NCBI GenBank assembly: GCA_017537045.1
Contig: JAFYLN010000132.1
Location: forward strand, 1 to 52,142
Length of the DNA stretch: 52,142 nucleotides
DNA from: Oscillospiraceae bacterium
GTDB lineage: Bacteria; Bacillota_A; Clostridia; Oscillospirales; Oscillospiraceae
Direction: 5' to 3'
Both the position numbers and the translations under genes were made by a program. A model generated the notes under the pieces. That model searched no databases, was not told where the DNA came from, and saw nothing but the letters and a program-made list of their open reading frames with translations. The first letter of the stretch is position 1; each line of letters opens with the position of its first letter. Of the stretch, positions 32,543 to 40,177 are shown one piece after another.

Positions 32543-33964
32543 TTATTCTTTTCCGGTCCAGCAGTAGGTACAGACCTTATCTTTGTCAAGGCCAATGGCC
32601 TCCAGCAGGCCATCCAGATTCTGATAACCCAGAGAGTCAAAACCCATTTCCTCGCAGATGGATTTCAGCAGGCACTTGCCGCGCTGCGTGGAACCGTCTG
32701 CGTACTCCCCGATATGCTTCTGACCTTCATCGCCCTCCAGCTCCTGAATCTTCTTGCGGGCAAGCAGATCCATGTCGGAATTACCGCGGGAAAAATTCAG
32801 GTACTTGCAGCTGTACATAATAGGCGGGCAGGCGGAACGCATGTGCACTTCCTTGGCACCGCTCTTGTACAGAAAGTCTACGGTTTCGCGCAGCTGGGTG
32901 CCGCGGACGATGGAGTCATCCACCAGCAGCAGCTTCTTGCCTTCGATCAGTTCCGGCACGGGAATCTGCTTCATTTCTGCGATCAGATTGCGCATTTCCT
33001 GATTGCTGGGGGTGAAGGAACGAGCCCAGGTGGGGGTGTACTTGACGAAGGGACGGGCGAAGGGCTTGTGGGAATTGTTGGCATATCCGATGGCATGGGG
33101 CACGCCGGAATCGGGCACACCGGCAACATAGTCCACATCGGGGAACGTGCCGTTGGCAATTTCATCACGAGCCATAATCTCACCATTGCGGCAGCGCATG
33201 ACCTCCACGTTTTTGCCTTCATAGTTGGAGTTGGGATAACCATAGTAGCTCCAAAGGAAAGCACAGATCTTCATCTTTCCACCGGGAGCGGCAAGCTGTG
33301 CAATACCATCAGCCGTAACCTTGACGATTTCATTGGGACCTAAGTTGTAGCAGGGGGTATAGCCCAGCTTCTGGCAGGCGAAGGATTCCATGGAGATGCA
33401 GTAGCCATTCTCGTTTTTGCCCAGCACGATGGGCAGCCTTCCCATTTCGTCACGGGCGGCGATGATGCCGTCAGGGAACAGAAGCAGAATGGTGCAGGAA
33501 CCCTTGATCTTGCTCTGGGCAAATCGGATGCCCTCGATCAGGTCACCGCAGCGGTTGATGAGTGCTGCGATCAGTTCGTTGTTATTGACCTTGCCGTTGG
33601 ACATGGTCATGAAATAGTGGCCGGGAGCGGCAAAGGTCTCTGCTACCAGATCCTCGGCATTGTTGATAATGCCGACGGTAGCAATAGCGAACATGCCCAG
33701 ATGGGAACGAACCAGCAGGGGCTGGGGGTCCGTGTCGGAAATACAGCCCACGCCAACGGTACCGTCCAGCTTATTCAAGTCATTTTCAAACTTGGTACGG
33801 AAAGGGGTGTTTTCGATGCTGTGAATCTGGCGCTGGAAGCCCTTTTGCGCATCCCAGAAAGCCAGACCGCCGCGCTTGGTACCAAGGTGAGAGTGATAGT
33901 CTGTGCCGAAAAATACGTCATATTTGCAGTTTTTACGGGAAACAGCCCCAAAAAAACCACCCAT
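32543..33964 (-). CDS. purF: Amidophosphoribosyltransferase homologue lacking the glutaminase active site
   Basis: 473 residues. PurF makes 5-phosphoribosylamine from PRPP and an ammonia donor. The phosphoribosyltransferase half is intact: PRPP loop LLLVDDSIVRG (345-355) and GVPDSG. Four cysteines (234, 386, 465, 468) occupy the Fe-S ligand positions of the Bacillus-type enzyme. In the N-terminal Ntn domain the protein begins MGGFFG rather than MCGI or propeptide-Cys, the GHxRY Arg motif reads GVGCIS (71-76), and the AHNGNL oxyanion motif reads ATVGII (95-100). The start is firm: AAGGAGGATATAA precedes the ATG. Glutamine hydrolysis by the usual mechanism therefore seems impossible; free ammonia or a partner must supply nitrogen. 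Similar Cys-less PurF proteins occur in some gut bacteria. Confidence 0.9.
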   Translation of the reverse strand: MGGFFGAVSRKNCKYDVFFGTDYHSHLGTKRGGLAFWDAQKGFQRQIHSIENTPFRTKFENDLNKLDGTVGVGCISDTDPQPLLVRSHLGMFAIATVGIINNAEDLVAETFAAPGHYFMTMSNGKVNNNELIAALINRCGDLIEGIRFAQSKIKGSCTILLLFPDGIIAARDEMGRLPIVLGKNENGYCISMESFACQKLGYTPCYNLGPNEIVKVTADGIAQLAAPGGKMKICAFLWSYYGYPNSNYEGKNVEVMRCRNGEIMARDEIANGTFPDVDYVAGVPDSGVPHAIGYANNSHKPFARPFVKYTPTWARSFTPSNQEMRNLIAEMKQIPVPELIEGKKLLLVDDSIVRGTQLRETVDFLYKSGAKEVHMRSACPPIMYSCKYLNFSRGNSDMDLLARKKIQELEGDEGQKHIGEYADGSTQRGKCLLKSICEEMGFDSLGYQNLDGLLEAIGLDKDKVCTYCWTGKE

Positions 33965-33999
33965 ATTTATATCCTCCTTAAATCGTTGAGGGATGAAAA

Positions 34000-34686
34000 T
34001 TAAGCAAAGAACAGCTTGTTCAGGGTCATGGGATCGATGTATTCGCCGTTCTTGTAGACGCGCATGTTGCCGGAAGCAACCTCGTCGATCAGGATGACCT
34101 TGCCGTTGGGATCATAGCCGAACTCAAACTTGATGTCGTACAGCTCCATACCCTTTTCAGCCAGATCGTCAGCAACGATTTTGGTGATGGCCTGGGTCTG
34201 AGCCTTCAGGGAGTCGTACTGCTCGGCAGTCATAACGCCCAGATCTACCAGGCCGTCTTTGGTCACCAGAGGATCACCCAGAGCATCGTTCTTGAAGGTG
34301 GTCTCTACATAGTAGGGAAGATCCTGACCCTCGGTACAGTACTGGTTGTAACGGCGGAAGAAGGAACCGACAGCCTTGCGGCGGCAGATAACTTCCAGAC
34401 CGTGGCCGAATGCCTTGCAGGGCAGAACTTCCATGGTGGTATTTGCCAGGTCTGCGGAAACGTAGTGGGTAGCAATGCCGGCGGCATTGATCTTTTCGAA
34501 ATAGTAGATGGACATGCGCAGGTTCACGTCGCCTACGCCTTCAATGGTCAGGCCAACGCTGTTTTCGCCGGGATCGAACACACCGTCCTTGCCGGTGCAG
34601 TCGTCCTTGAACAGCAGTTCATAGTTACCGTTGTCGAGAGCATAGACATTCTTGGTTTTACCGGTGTAAACAAGCTTCTTTTCCAT
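34000..34686 (-). CDS. purC: SAICAR synthetase
   Basis: 228 residues from the ATG at 34686, which follows AAAGGAGACACC; the longer frame enters purE sequence and is rejected. Joins CAIR with aspartate using [18 protein letters not shown] at the N-terminus, the KDDCTGKDG stretch, [16 protein letters not shown] and the C-terminal [13 protein letters not shown] are family motifs. No purB (adenylosuccinate lyase) is present in the window, so that step is encoded elsewhere. Confidence 0.96.
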   Translation of the reverse strand: MEKKLVYTGKTKNVYALDNGNYELLFKDDCTGKDGVFDPGENSVGLTIEGVGDVNLRMSIYYFEKINAAGIATHYVSADLANTTMEVLPCKAFGHGLEVICRRKAVGSFFRRYNQYCTEGQDLPYYVETTFKNDALGDPLVTKDGLVDLGVMTAEQYDSLKAQTQAITKIVADDLAEKGMELYDIKFEFGYDPNGKVILIDEVASGNMRVYKNGEYIDPMTLNKLFFA

Positions 34687-34720
34687 GATGGGTGTCTCCT
34701 TTTTGTATTGAAAATGTTTT

Positions 34721-35209
34721 TTATAATCTTTCCATAACGCCGGCATCCTTTTCCAGAACGGCCTTAGCGTCAGCAATGCGCTTTGCATCCAGCTTTGTGG
34801 CAATTTCCGCATCGGAAACTGCCAGAATCTGGGCAGCCAGCAGGGCGGCGTTGGCACCGCCGTTTATTGCAACGGTGGCCACAGGAATACCGGTGGGCAT
34901 CTGAACGGTTGCCAGCAGTGCGTCCAGACCGTCCATCATGCCACCCTTGCAGGGGATGCCGATGACGGGCAGGGTGGTGTTGGCGGCAATGGCACCGGCC
35001 AGATGGGCGGCCATGCCTGCGGCGCAGATGAGTGCGCCAAAGCCGTTTGCTCTTGCATTAACGGCAAAATCTCTGGCTTCCACAGGGGTGCGGTGTGCGG
35101 AATAGATGTGCACCTCAAAGGGAATCTCCAGAGCTTTCAGCATATCGGTTGCTTTCTTGATGACCGGCAGGTCGGAATCGCTGCCCATAATGATACCAAT
35201 TTTCTTCAT
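34721..35209 (-). CDS. purE: N5-carboxyaminoimidazole ribonucleotide mutase (class I/II undecided)
   Basis: 162 residues from the ATG at 35209 (AGGAGGTTTAT upstream). The [10 protein letters not shown] motif at the N-terminus and SAHRTP (catalytic His of the SAHR loop) identify PurE, which makes CAIR. No purK is present in the window, so either purK lies elsewhere or this is a CO2-using (class II) form. It is the first gene of the nine-gene pur operon, immediately downstream of the ZTP riboswitch and its terminator. Confidence 0.96.
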   Translation of the reverse strand: MKKIGIIMGSDSDLPVIKKATDMLKALEIPFEVHIYSAHRTPVEARDFAVNARANGFGALICAAGMAAHLAGAIAANTTLPVIGIPCKGGMMDGLDALLATVQMPTGIPVATVAINGGANAALLAAQILAVSDAEIATKLDAKRIADAKAVLEKDAGVMERL

Positions 35210-35221
35210 ATAAACCTCCTG

Positions 35222-35267
35222 AAAAAACAAAAAGAGCGCACTTAACCTGTGGATTGGTTAAGGGCGC
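35222..35267 (-). terminator. Riboswitch-controlled terminator ahead of purE
   Basis: GCGCACTTAACC (35236-35247) and GGTTAAGGGCGC (35256-35267) form an interrupted stem on the minus strand, followed by CTCTTTTTGTTTTTTC. The upstream arm overlaps the CTGGGCGC end of the aptamer pseudoknot, so the aptamer fold and this terminator are mutually exclusive. Confidence 0.85.
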
Positions 35268-35350
35268 CCAGACGGTCGGCTGTGATGTTCTTCATCCCGG
35301 ATCCCCGGTGGTGCTCCACCATTGCTTTCCGTCGGTCATCGGGATGGTAT
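35262..35350 (-). promoter_or_regulatory. ZTP (pfl motif) riboswitch controlling the pur operon
   Basis: On the minus strand, P1 is CATCCCG (35346-35340) with CGGGATG (35299-35293). P2 is the GGTGG-AGCA-CCACC hairpin (35320-35307) followed by CGGGGAT. The conserved 3' domain is CCGACCGTCTGGGC (35279-35266). These features match the pfl/ZTP aptamer, which senses the AICAR triphosphate that builds up when 10-formyl-THF is short. In this class ligand binding prevents termination, so ZTP would turn the operon on. Placement between a strong promoter and purE fits exactly. Confidence 0.88.
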
Positions 35351-35404
35351 GCGGTTGTTCGTCTGATTCGCCCAAAGGAAACTTCGGTGATTTCGGACGA
35401 TAAA

Positions 35405-35433
35405 ATTGTACCACGCAGGGAAATGTGTGTCAA
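35405..35433 (-). promoter_or_regulatory. Promoter of the purine operon
   Basis: On the minus strand TTGACA (35433-35428) and TACAAT (35410-35405) with a 17-base spacer, about 55 bases upstream of the ZTP aptamer. Confidence 0.88.
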
Positions 35434-35525
35434 GAAAAGTCGACGGGACTTTTTGAAATTCCCCGTTTCTGCCACCAAAAACCATCCGGCGAACTGCCTT
35501 TTTGTGTATATTTACAATGGCGTAT

Positions 35526-35550
35526 AAATGGATGTTTATCGTGCTGTTTG
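35526..35550. repeat. Family A left-end remnant
   Basis: AAATGGATGTTTATCGTGCT matches the left terminus of family A (AAATTGATGTTTATCGCGCT). It is directly followed by a family D element, as if D had inserted into or replaced the rest. Confidence 0.55.
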
Positions 35551-35573
35551 AAACGATGCAACCAGCCACCAAG

Positions 35574-35757
35574 TCTGTCATTGCGGGGAGCATGGCGGAA
35601 ACAAGCCGTGCGACGTGGCGATCTCCAAGGATGATGTGCCGATATTAGAAGTACCGATTCACATCGAATATCCGGATTATTCAATGTGAATCGGATATTG
35701 CAGAATCAGACTGCCGTGCAGGAGATTCCCACGTCGCTTCGCTCCTCGGAATGACAT
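35574..35757. repeat. Family D repeat copy D2
   Basis: About 184 bp bounded by TGTCATTGCGGGGAGC and its near-complement GCTCCTCGGAATGACA. CGACGTGGCGATCTCC on the left mirrors GGAGATTCCCACGTCG on the right. The centre is a second palindrome with 12-bp-class arms (CCGATTCACAT / ATGTGAATCGG). The layout is that of a small non-coding inverted-repeat element (MITE-like). Confidence 0.8.
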
Positions 35758-35761
35758 ATCT

Positions 35762-35919
35762 GGTGGTGCGGTGCGTAACGCATTGTCAGCGGGCACTGCC
35801 TGTACGACAAACTGAAATTATCATCAACGTTCGGGGTCGAGCGGCGTAGGGCAGTACGAAGCCGGATGCAGTGCGTAACGCATTGTCAGCGGGCACTGCC
35901 CGCACGACAAACTGAAATT
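35762..35919. repeat. Family B repeat copies B3 (partial) and B2
   Basis: 35766-35819 is a partial copy (GTGCGTAACGCATTGTCAGC ... ACGACAAACTGAAATTA). 35829-35919 is a full copy starting GTTCGGGGTCGAGCGGCGTA, nearly identical to B1 at 17322-17414. Both end in the AAACTGAAATT terminus shared with family A. Confidence 0.85.
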
Positions 35920-35930
35920 AGCAGCATAAA

Positions 35931-35957
35931 AACAGGCACGTCCCGGACGTGCCTGTT
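35931..35957 (-). terminator. Intrinsic terminator of the feo operon
   Basis: AACAGGCACGTC (35931-35942) pairs with GACGTGCCTGTT (35946-35957) around CCG. On the minus strand it follows the small Cys-rich gene and is followed by TTTTTATG. Confidence 0.9.
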
Positions 35958-35961
35958 ATGC

Positions 35962-36111
35962 TTATTTTGCTCTGCTGTGGGGGCATCCGGCGCAGCCGCC
36001 GGAACATCCGCTGCATCCGCAGCAGCCGCCGCGGGCGCGGGATTTGAGCAGGGAGCGAACTGCCAGAAGTACAAATCCGGCCAGAACACTCATAACAATG
36101 ATGTCACCCAT
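35962..36111 (-). CDS. FeoB-associated Cys-rich membrane protein
   Basis: 49 residues from the ATG at 36111, preceded by AAGGAGGTAACTGTC. One membrane helix (3-20) is followed by a short basic stretch and a Cys/Gly tail with seven cysteines (GGCCGCSGCSGGCAGCP). This is the pattern of the FeoB-associated Cys-rich proteins found after feoB in Firmicutes, thought to bind metal or act as a FeoC-like accessory at the membrane. It begins 22 bases after feoB and is followed by the operon terminator. Confidence 0.9.
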   Translation of the reverse strand: MGDIIVMSVLAGFVLLAVRSLLKSRARGGCCGCSGCSGGCAGCPHSRAK

Positions 36112-36133
36112 GACAGTTACCTCCTTAAAAATA

Positions 36134-38323
36134 TTACATCTGGTCAACAGCGAAACGGTTCAGTTTTTCGCCCTGCTTTGGCTGGTAGCCCTTGCGCAGG
36201 ATCAGATACAAAAGTCCTGCAAGTACGGCGAGGGCGGCGACGGTAAAGATACCGAAAGCAGTCTCACCCGTGAACAAACCGCCGATCTGGTAGACGATCA
36301 GGGAAATTGCATAAGCAAAGCCACACATATAAGCAATAGTGATGGCGGTCCATTTGAAGCTGTGCATTTCCCGGCGGATGGCACCGATGGCCGCGAAGCA
36401 GGGAGCGCACAGCAGCTGGAAGATCATAAAGCTGTAGGCGGTTACAGGACCGAAATCTGCTGCGACCATAGCCCAGATCTCGTTGCCGGATTCACTAAGT
36501 TCACCGGCAAAGTTATACAGGGTGCCGAAGGTCATGACCACCTGCTCCTTGGCAATCAGGCCGGTGAAGGTGGCAACGGTGGATTTCCAAGCCATATCGC
36601 CCATCCAGCCCAGCGGATAGAAGATCCAGGCGATGGCATTGCCCAGGGTTGCCAGCAGGGAGATGTTTGCGTCCTCTACAGCGGTGAACACACCGCCGAC
36701 GAAGCCATAGCTCTGCAGGAACCACAGTACGATGGAGCTGACCAGCACGATGGTGAAGGCACGCTTGATAAAATCCCAGCCGCGTTCACCGGTGGAACGG
36801 GTCACATTGCGTGCAGAGGGCATATGGTAGGCAGGCAGCTCCATGACAAAGGGTGCGGGCTTTCCTGCAAAGGTCTTGAACTTTTTGAGGATCACGCCTG
36901 AAATGACCACAGCGGAAACACCGATAAAGAATGCGGACACAGCCACCAGCGGAGAATTGCCGAACACAGCGCCTGCGAACAGGCCGATGATGGGCATTTT
37001 TGCACCGCAGGGGATGAAGCCGGTGGTCATGACAGTGATCTTGCGGTCGTTTTCCTGCTCAATGGTGCGGCTGGCCAGAATGCCCGGAACGCCGCAGCCC
37101 GTTGCCACCAGCATGGGGATGATGGATTTGCCGGACAGGCCGAATTTGCGCAGGATGCGGTCCATGATGAAGGCCACACGGGACATATAGCCCACGTCCT
37201 CCAGAATGCTCAGCAGCAGGCTCAGCACCAGGATCTGGGGAACAAAGCCCAGAACTGCACCTACACCGGCCAAGATACCGTCCATGATCAGGCCGTACAG
37301 CCAATCGCTGACATCCAGTGCAGTCAAAATGCCGTCAAACAACGCAGGTACCCACTGGCCGAACAGCACATCATTGACCCAGTCGGTGCCGATGGTACCG
37401 ATGGAGAAGGGAAAGCTTCCCATGGCGATGGCATACATGGAGAACATAATGAACGCAAAAATAGGCAGTGCCAGAATGCGGTTGGTAACGATGGCATCGA
37501 TCTTGTCAGAAAGGCTCATGCCGTGCTTAGCGCGCTTTCTTTTAACAGCCTTGCTGACCACGCTGGCGATGTAAGTATAGCGCTGGTCGGCAATAATGGA
37601 TTCGGCATCATCATCCAGCTCCCGCTCGCAGTCAACAATGTGGTTTTCCAGATGCTTCAGCATTTGCTCGCCCAGCCTGACTTCCTGCTGCACCTTTTCA
37701 TCCCGCTCAAAGAGCTTGATGGCGTAATAGCGCAGGTAATTGGAATCGACCTTACCCTCAATGGACTCTTCGATGTGAGCCAGCGCATGTTCCACACTGC
37801 CGCCAAAGACATGGGGGCGTTCGGTATGGGTGTGGTTGCGTGCCAATGCGACTGCCTTTTCGGCAGCTTCCATACAGGCTTCACCTTTCAGGGCGGAAAT
37901 TTCCAGAACCGTACAGCCCAGTGCCTTACCCAGCTTTTCCAGATCGATATTGTCACCGTTTTTGCGAACCAGATCGATCATGTTCACCGCTACCACAACA
38001 GGGTGACCCAGTTCAATCAGCTGGGTGGTCAGGTAGAGGTTGCGCTCGATGTTGGTGCCGTCAATGATGTTCAAAATGGCATCGGGATGGTCGTTTACCA
38101 GATAGGTACGGGTCACCACTTCCTCGGGTGAGTAGGGGGACAAAGAATAGATGCCGGGCAGATCCTGAATGATCACATCGCTGTGGCCTTTCAGCGCACC
38201 CTCCTTCTTTTCCACCGTCACACCGGGCCAGTTGCCCACATACTGGTTGGAACCGGTCAGAATGTTGAACAATGTGGTCTTACCGCTGTTGGGATTACCG
38301 GCAAGGGCAATTTTCAAACTCAT
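36134..38323 (-). CDS. feoB: Ferrous iron transporter B
   Basis: 729 residues. An N-terminal G-domain has G1 GNPNSGKT (9-16), the VGNWPGVTVEKKEG switch region, DLPGIYSLSPYS (G3) and VNMIDLVRKNG (G4). Residues about 275 onward contain the membrane core with paired Gate motifs (VATGCGVPGILASRT with a conserved Cys-Gly-Val-Pro, and GFIPCGAKMPI) and about ten helices. It imports Fe2+ across the cytoplasmic membrane. GAAAGGAAAGAAGCT precedes the ATG. The 60-base gap after feoA holds a second copy of the operator-like palindrome found at the feoA promoter. Confidence 0.97.
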   Translation of the reverse strand: MSLKIALAGNPNSGKTTLFNILTGSNQYVGNWPGVTVEKKEGALKGHSDVIIQDLPGIYSLSPYSPEEVVTRTYLVNDHPDAILNIIDGTNIERNLYLTTQLIELGHPVVVAVNMIDLVRKNGDNIDLEKLGKALGCTVLEISALKGEACMEAAEKAVALARNHTHTERPHVFGGSVEHALAHIEESIEGKVDSNYLRYYAIKLFERDEKVQQEVRLGEQMLKHLENHIVDCERELDDDAESIIADQRYTYIASVVSKAVKRKRAKHGMSLSDKIDAIVTNRILALPIFAFIMFSMYAIAMGSFPFSIGTIGTDWVNDVLFGQWVPALFDGILTALDVSDWLYGLIMDGILAGVGAVLGFVPQILVLSLLLSILEDVGYMSRVAFIMDRILRKFGLSGKSIIPMLVATGCGVPGILASRTIEQENDRKITVMTTGFIPCGAKMPIIGLFAGAVFGNSPLVAVSAFFIGVSAVVISGVILKKFKTFAGKPAPFVMELPAYHMPSARNVTRSTGERGWDFIKRAFTIVLVSSIVLWFLQSYGFVGGVFTAVEDANISLLATLGNAIAWIFYPLGWMGDMAWKSTVATFTGLIAKEQVVMTFGTLYNFAGELSESGNEIWAMVAADFGPVTAYSFMIFQLLCAPCFAAIGAIRREMHSFKWTAITIAYMCGFAYAISLIVYQIGGLFTGETAFGIFTVAALAVLAGLLYLILRKGYQPKQGEKLNRFAVDQM

Positions 38324-38346
38324 AGCTTCTTTCCTTTCATTATGCG

Positions 38347-38362
38347 ATTAGCGGATGCTAAC
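38347..38362. promoter_or_regulatory. Second metal-regulator-like operator, between feoA and feoB
   Basis: ATTAGC-GGAT-GCTAAC matches the feoA operator (GTTAGC-GGCT-GCTAAC) with two differences. On the minus strand both are flanked by TATAGT or CATAGT. This suggests extra control of feoB. Confidence 0.6.
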
Positions 38363-38383
38363 TATAAATTAAATAAAAAATAA

Positions 38384-38605
38384 TTAGAGAATTTCGATCA
38401 TTTCAGCATCAGCCTTGCGCAGACTCAGCTCATAGCCACGCACATTCAGTTCGAAGGGGTCACCCAGAGGCGCAACCTTGCGAATATAGATTTCTACATT
38501 CTTGGTGATACCCATGTCCATGATACGGCGGCGGACAGCGCCTTCACCATGCAGCTTGACGACTACAACAGTCTGACCGACCTTGGCATCTTTCAAAGTT
38601 TTCAT
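38384..38605 (-). CDS. feoA: Ferrous iron transport protein A
   Basis: 73 residues, typical of FeoA. A small SH3-like beta-barrel protein that works with FeoB in the cytoplasm. The conserved pattern VGQTVVVVKLHGEGAVRRRIMDMGI, then GDPFELNVRGYELSLRKADAEMIEI, is clearly FeoA. The ATG at 38605 follows GGGAGGATCGGGT. It is the first gene of the feoA-feoB-Cys-rich operon, with a promoter at 38668-38695 and an operator-like palindrome over the start of transcription. Confidence 0.96.
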   Translation of the reverse strand: MKTLKDAKVGQTVVVVKLHGEGAVRRRIMDMGITKNVEIYIRKVAPLGDPFELNVRGYELSLRKADAEMIEIL

Positions 38606-38642
38606 ACCCGATCCTCCCTCTATATAATATCATCGCCACGTG

Positions 38643-38658
38643 GTTAGCGGCTGCTAAC
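38643..38658. promoter_or_regulatory. Metal-regulator-like operator at the feoA promoter
   Basis: GTTAGC-GGCT-GCTAAC is a perfect 6-bp inverted repeat about 10 bases downstream of the -10 box, where a bound repressor would block transcription. An iron-responsive DtxR/IdeR- or Fur-type protein is likely; which one is not known. Confidence 0.65.
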
Positions 38659-38667
38659 TATGGGTAC

Positions 38668-38695
38668 ATCATACCATGAAATTCCAATTTGTCAA
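38668..38695 (-). promoter_or_regulatory. Promoter of the feo operon
   Basis: On the minus strand TTGACA (38695-38690) and TATGAT (38673-38668) with a 16-base spacer. Confidence 0.8.
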
Positions 38696-38768
38696 GACCA
38701 AACCGCCCAAAATCTACAGAAAAATTTCAGATAAACAAATGGACGGCAAGGAAGCCGTCCATTTGAAA

Positions 38769-39329
38769 TTATATTGCTGCTTTTTCCTGCAGCTTGGAAT
38801 AGATGCGGTCGCGGAACCATGCCTCGTTGGTTTTGCACGGAATGTCCTCCACCCGCACCCAGCCTACACCGCTGTTCTCATCGGGCTTGATCCGCAATGG
38901 CTGAGCCGGATCAGCTTCAAACAGATAGGTCACATTCAGATGCAGATGGGAGGAAAGGTACTGCCCCTTTTTCTCGTGGCCTGCAACGCAGAGGATCTCC
39001 AGCGAGAAAATATCGGGAGAGACCACGGTCAGTTCCCGCAGACCGCATTCCTCCATGACTTCCTTTTTGGCAACCTGCAGCAGGTCCCAGTTGCCGTCGG
39101 CATGTCCGCCCATCCACGACCAGGAGTTGTACAAATTGTGGTAAACCATAATAACCTGTGACCGGTCGGGGCTGACCACCCATGCCGATGCGGTCAGATG
39201 GGCCACAGGATTCTCCCGGGTGATCAGTTCTGAACCGCTGCGCAGAAAGGTAAGAATCTGAGCCTTATCCCGTATTTCCTGAGCGTTGAAAGGGATATAG
39301 TTCTCGATTTGTGCAATTAGTTGTTCCAT
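38769..39329 (-). CDS. Nudix hydrolase
   Basis: 186 residues from the ATG at 39329; the longer open frame runs back into the radical SAM gene and is rejected. The Nudix region (about 70-95) reads GGHADGNWDLLQVAKKEVMEECGL. The REUXEEXGU half is present as KEVMEECGL, with Lys for Arg, while the upstream Glu of the box is replaced. The enzyme probably still hydrolyses nucleoside diphosphate-linked substrates, but with altered metal-site detail. The N-terminal 60 residues are helical and family-specific (IENYIPFNAQEIRDKAQIL). It is the last gene of a ZIP-radical SAM-Nudix unit, ten bases after the radical SAM gene. Confidence 0.85.
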   Translation of the reverse strand: MEQLIAQIENYIPFNAQEIRDKAQILTFLRSGSELITRENPVAHLTASAWVVSPDRSQVIMVYHNLYNSWSWMGGHADGNWDLLQVAKKEVMEECGLRELTVVSPDIFSLEILCVAGHEKKGQYLSSHLHLNVTYLFEADPAQPLRIKPDENSGVGWVRVEDIPCKTNEAWFRDRIYSKLQEKAAI

Positions 39330-39339
39330 AGCGTTCCTT

Positions 39340-40173
39340 TCAGCCAAACCGGCGGGCATAACCGCAGCGGCGGCACAGCGCTTCCACAGCTTTGCGGTTC
39401 GAAAATCCTTCATAAATAGCTTTGGCGCGGCTGGTTTCCAGAATTTCCGCCAGTCCCTGCCGGAAAATGTTGCCCAACGCCAGATCACCCTCGTGATCCA
39501 GACAGCAGGGTACCACAGTTCCGTCACACAAGATACCGATCTGATCCCGCAGGCCGTAGCAGAAAACGGCATCGCCGCCATCTTCGGCGTTCAGATCAGG
39601 CCAGTCGAATTTATCGCCGTGCTCCAGATAAATACGCTCCCCAATGCGCGTGCCCCGCCGCTCCTGCACCCAATTTCCCGGGAAATATCCGGCGAGGGTG
39701 AAAAGGATCCGGTCATTCAGCGCATCCGCACCACCGCTGTTCCACAGCCGGTAAGAGACCAGCACACGTCCTTTTGCCGCCTTGCCGAAAGCGAAGCACT
39801 GATGCAGATATTCCTCGAAAGGCATCTGCAGATCATTGGCTTCAAAGGCATGAAGCGAGATATTGACCTTGTGCAGCGCGCGGCTCGCCAGCAGCAATTC
39901 CTGGCATTTTGCCAGCATGGTGCCGTTGGTGGTCAGGATCACCTTAAAACCGGAATCATAAGCCAACTCCAGAAAATGCCCCAGTTTCGGATGGCACAGG
40001 GGTTCCCCCATGAGGTGGAAATACAAAAAGTCCGTATAGGGGCGGAGCTTCGGCAGTAGCTGCGCAAATTCCGCCTCCGTCATGATCCGCTTTTTTCGCT
40101 TTGTGCCGGGGCAGAAGGCGCAGCTTAAATTGCACAGGTTGGAAATTTCTACATAGATTTTAGAAAACCGCAT
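39340..40173 (-). CDS. Radical SAM/SPASM-domain protein
   Basis: 277 residues from the ATG at 40173, four bases after the ZIP stop. The SAM-binding 4Fe-4S motif CNLSCAFC places Cys at 14, 18 and 21 (CX3CX2C). GEPLCHP (the GGE-like motif) and LTTNGT fit the radical SAM barrel. The C-terminal Cys-rich section (VFCYGL, ILCDGTVVPCCLD, ALCRRC) is a SPASM-type domain for extra Fe-S clusters. SPASM proteins modify peptides or proteins, or serve in cofactor maturation. No precursor peptide or obvious target gene is adjacent. Substrate unknown. Confidence 0.9.
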   Translation of the reverse strand: MRFSKIYVEISNLCNLSCAFCPGTKRKKRIMTEAEFAQLLPKLRPYTDFLYFHLMGEPLCHPKLGHFLELAYDSGFKVILTTNGTMLAKCQELLLASRALHKVNISLHAFEANDLQMPFEEYLHQCFAFGKAAKGRVLVSYRLWNSGGADALNDRILFTLAGYFPGNWVQERRGTRIGERIYLEHGDKFDWPDLNAEDGGDAVFCYGLRDQIGILCDGTVVPCCLDHEGDLALGNIFRQGLAEILETSRAKAIYEGFSNRKAVEALCRRCGYARRFG

Positions 40174-40177
40174 GATT

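Noticed and set aside
32543..33964. Idea that PurF lacks its Cys because of a wrong start choice or a propeptide
   Set aside because: The ATG follows a perfect AAGGAGGATATAA, no upstream in-frame extension is supported, and other glutaminase residues are lost too.
34687..34857. N-terminal extension of purC into the end of purE
   Set aside because: The ATG at 34686 has a good ribosome-binding site and the standard SAICAR synthetase N-terminus.
36134..38605. Cys-rich tail protein after feoB as a bacteriocin or metallothionein
   Set aside because: Its single helix plus Cys tail and position match FeoB-associated Cys-rich proteins; there are no export or immunity genes.
39340..40173. Radical SAM protein as a RiPP maturase
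   Set aside because: No short precursor gene with a ribosome-binding site, peptidase or exporter was found beside it; the idea remains open but unsupported.
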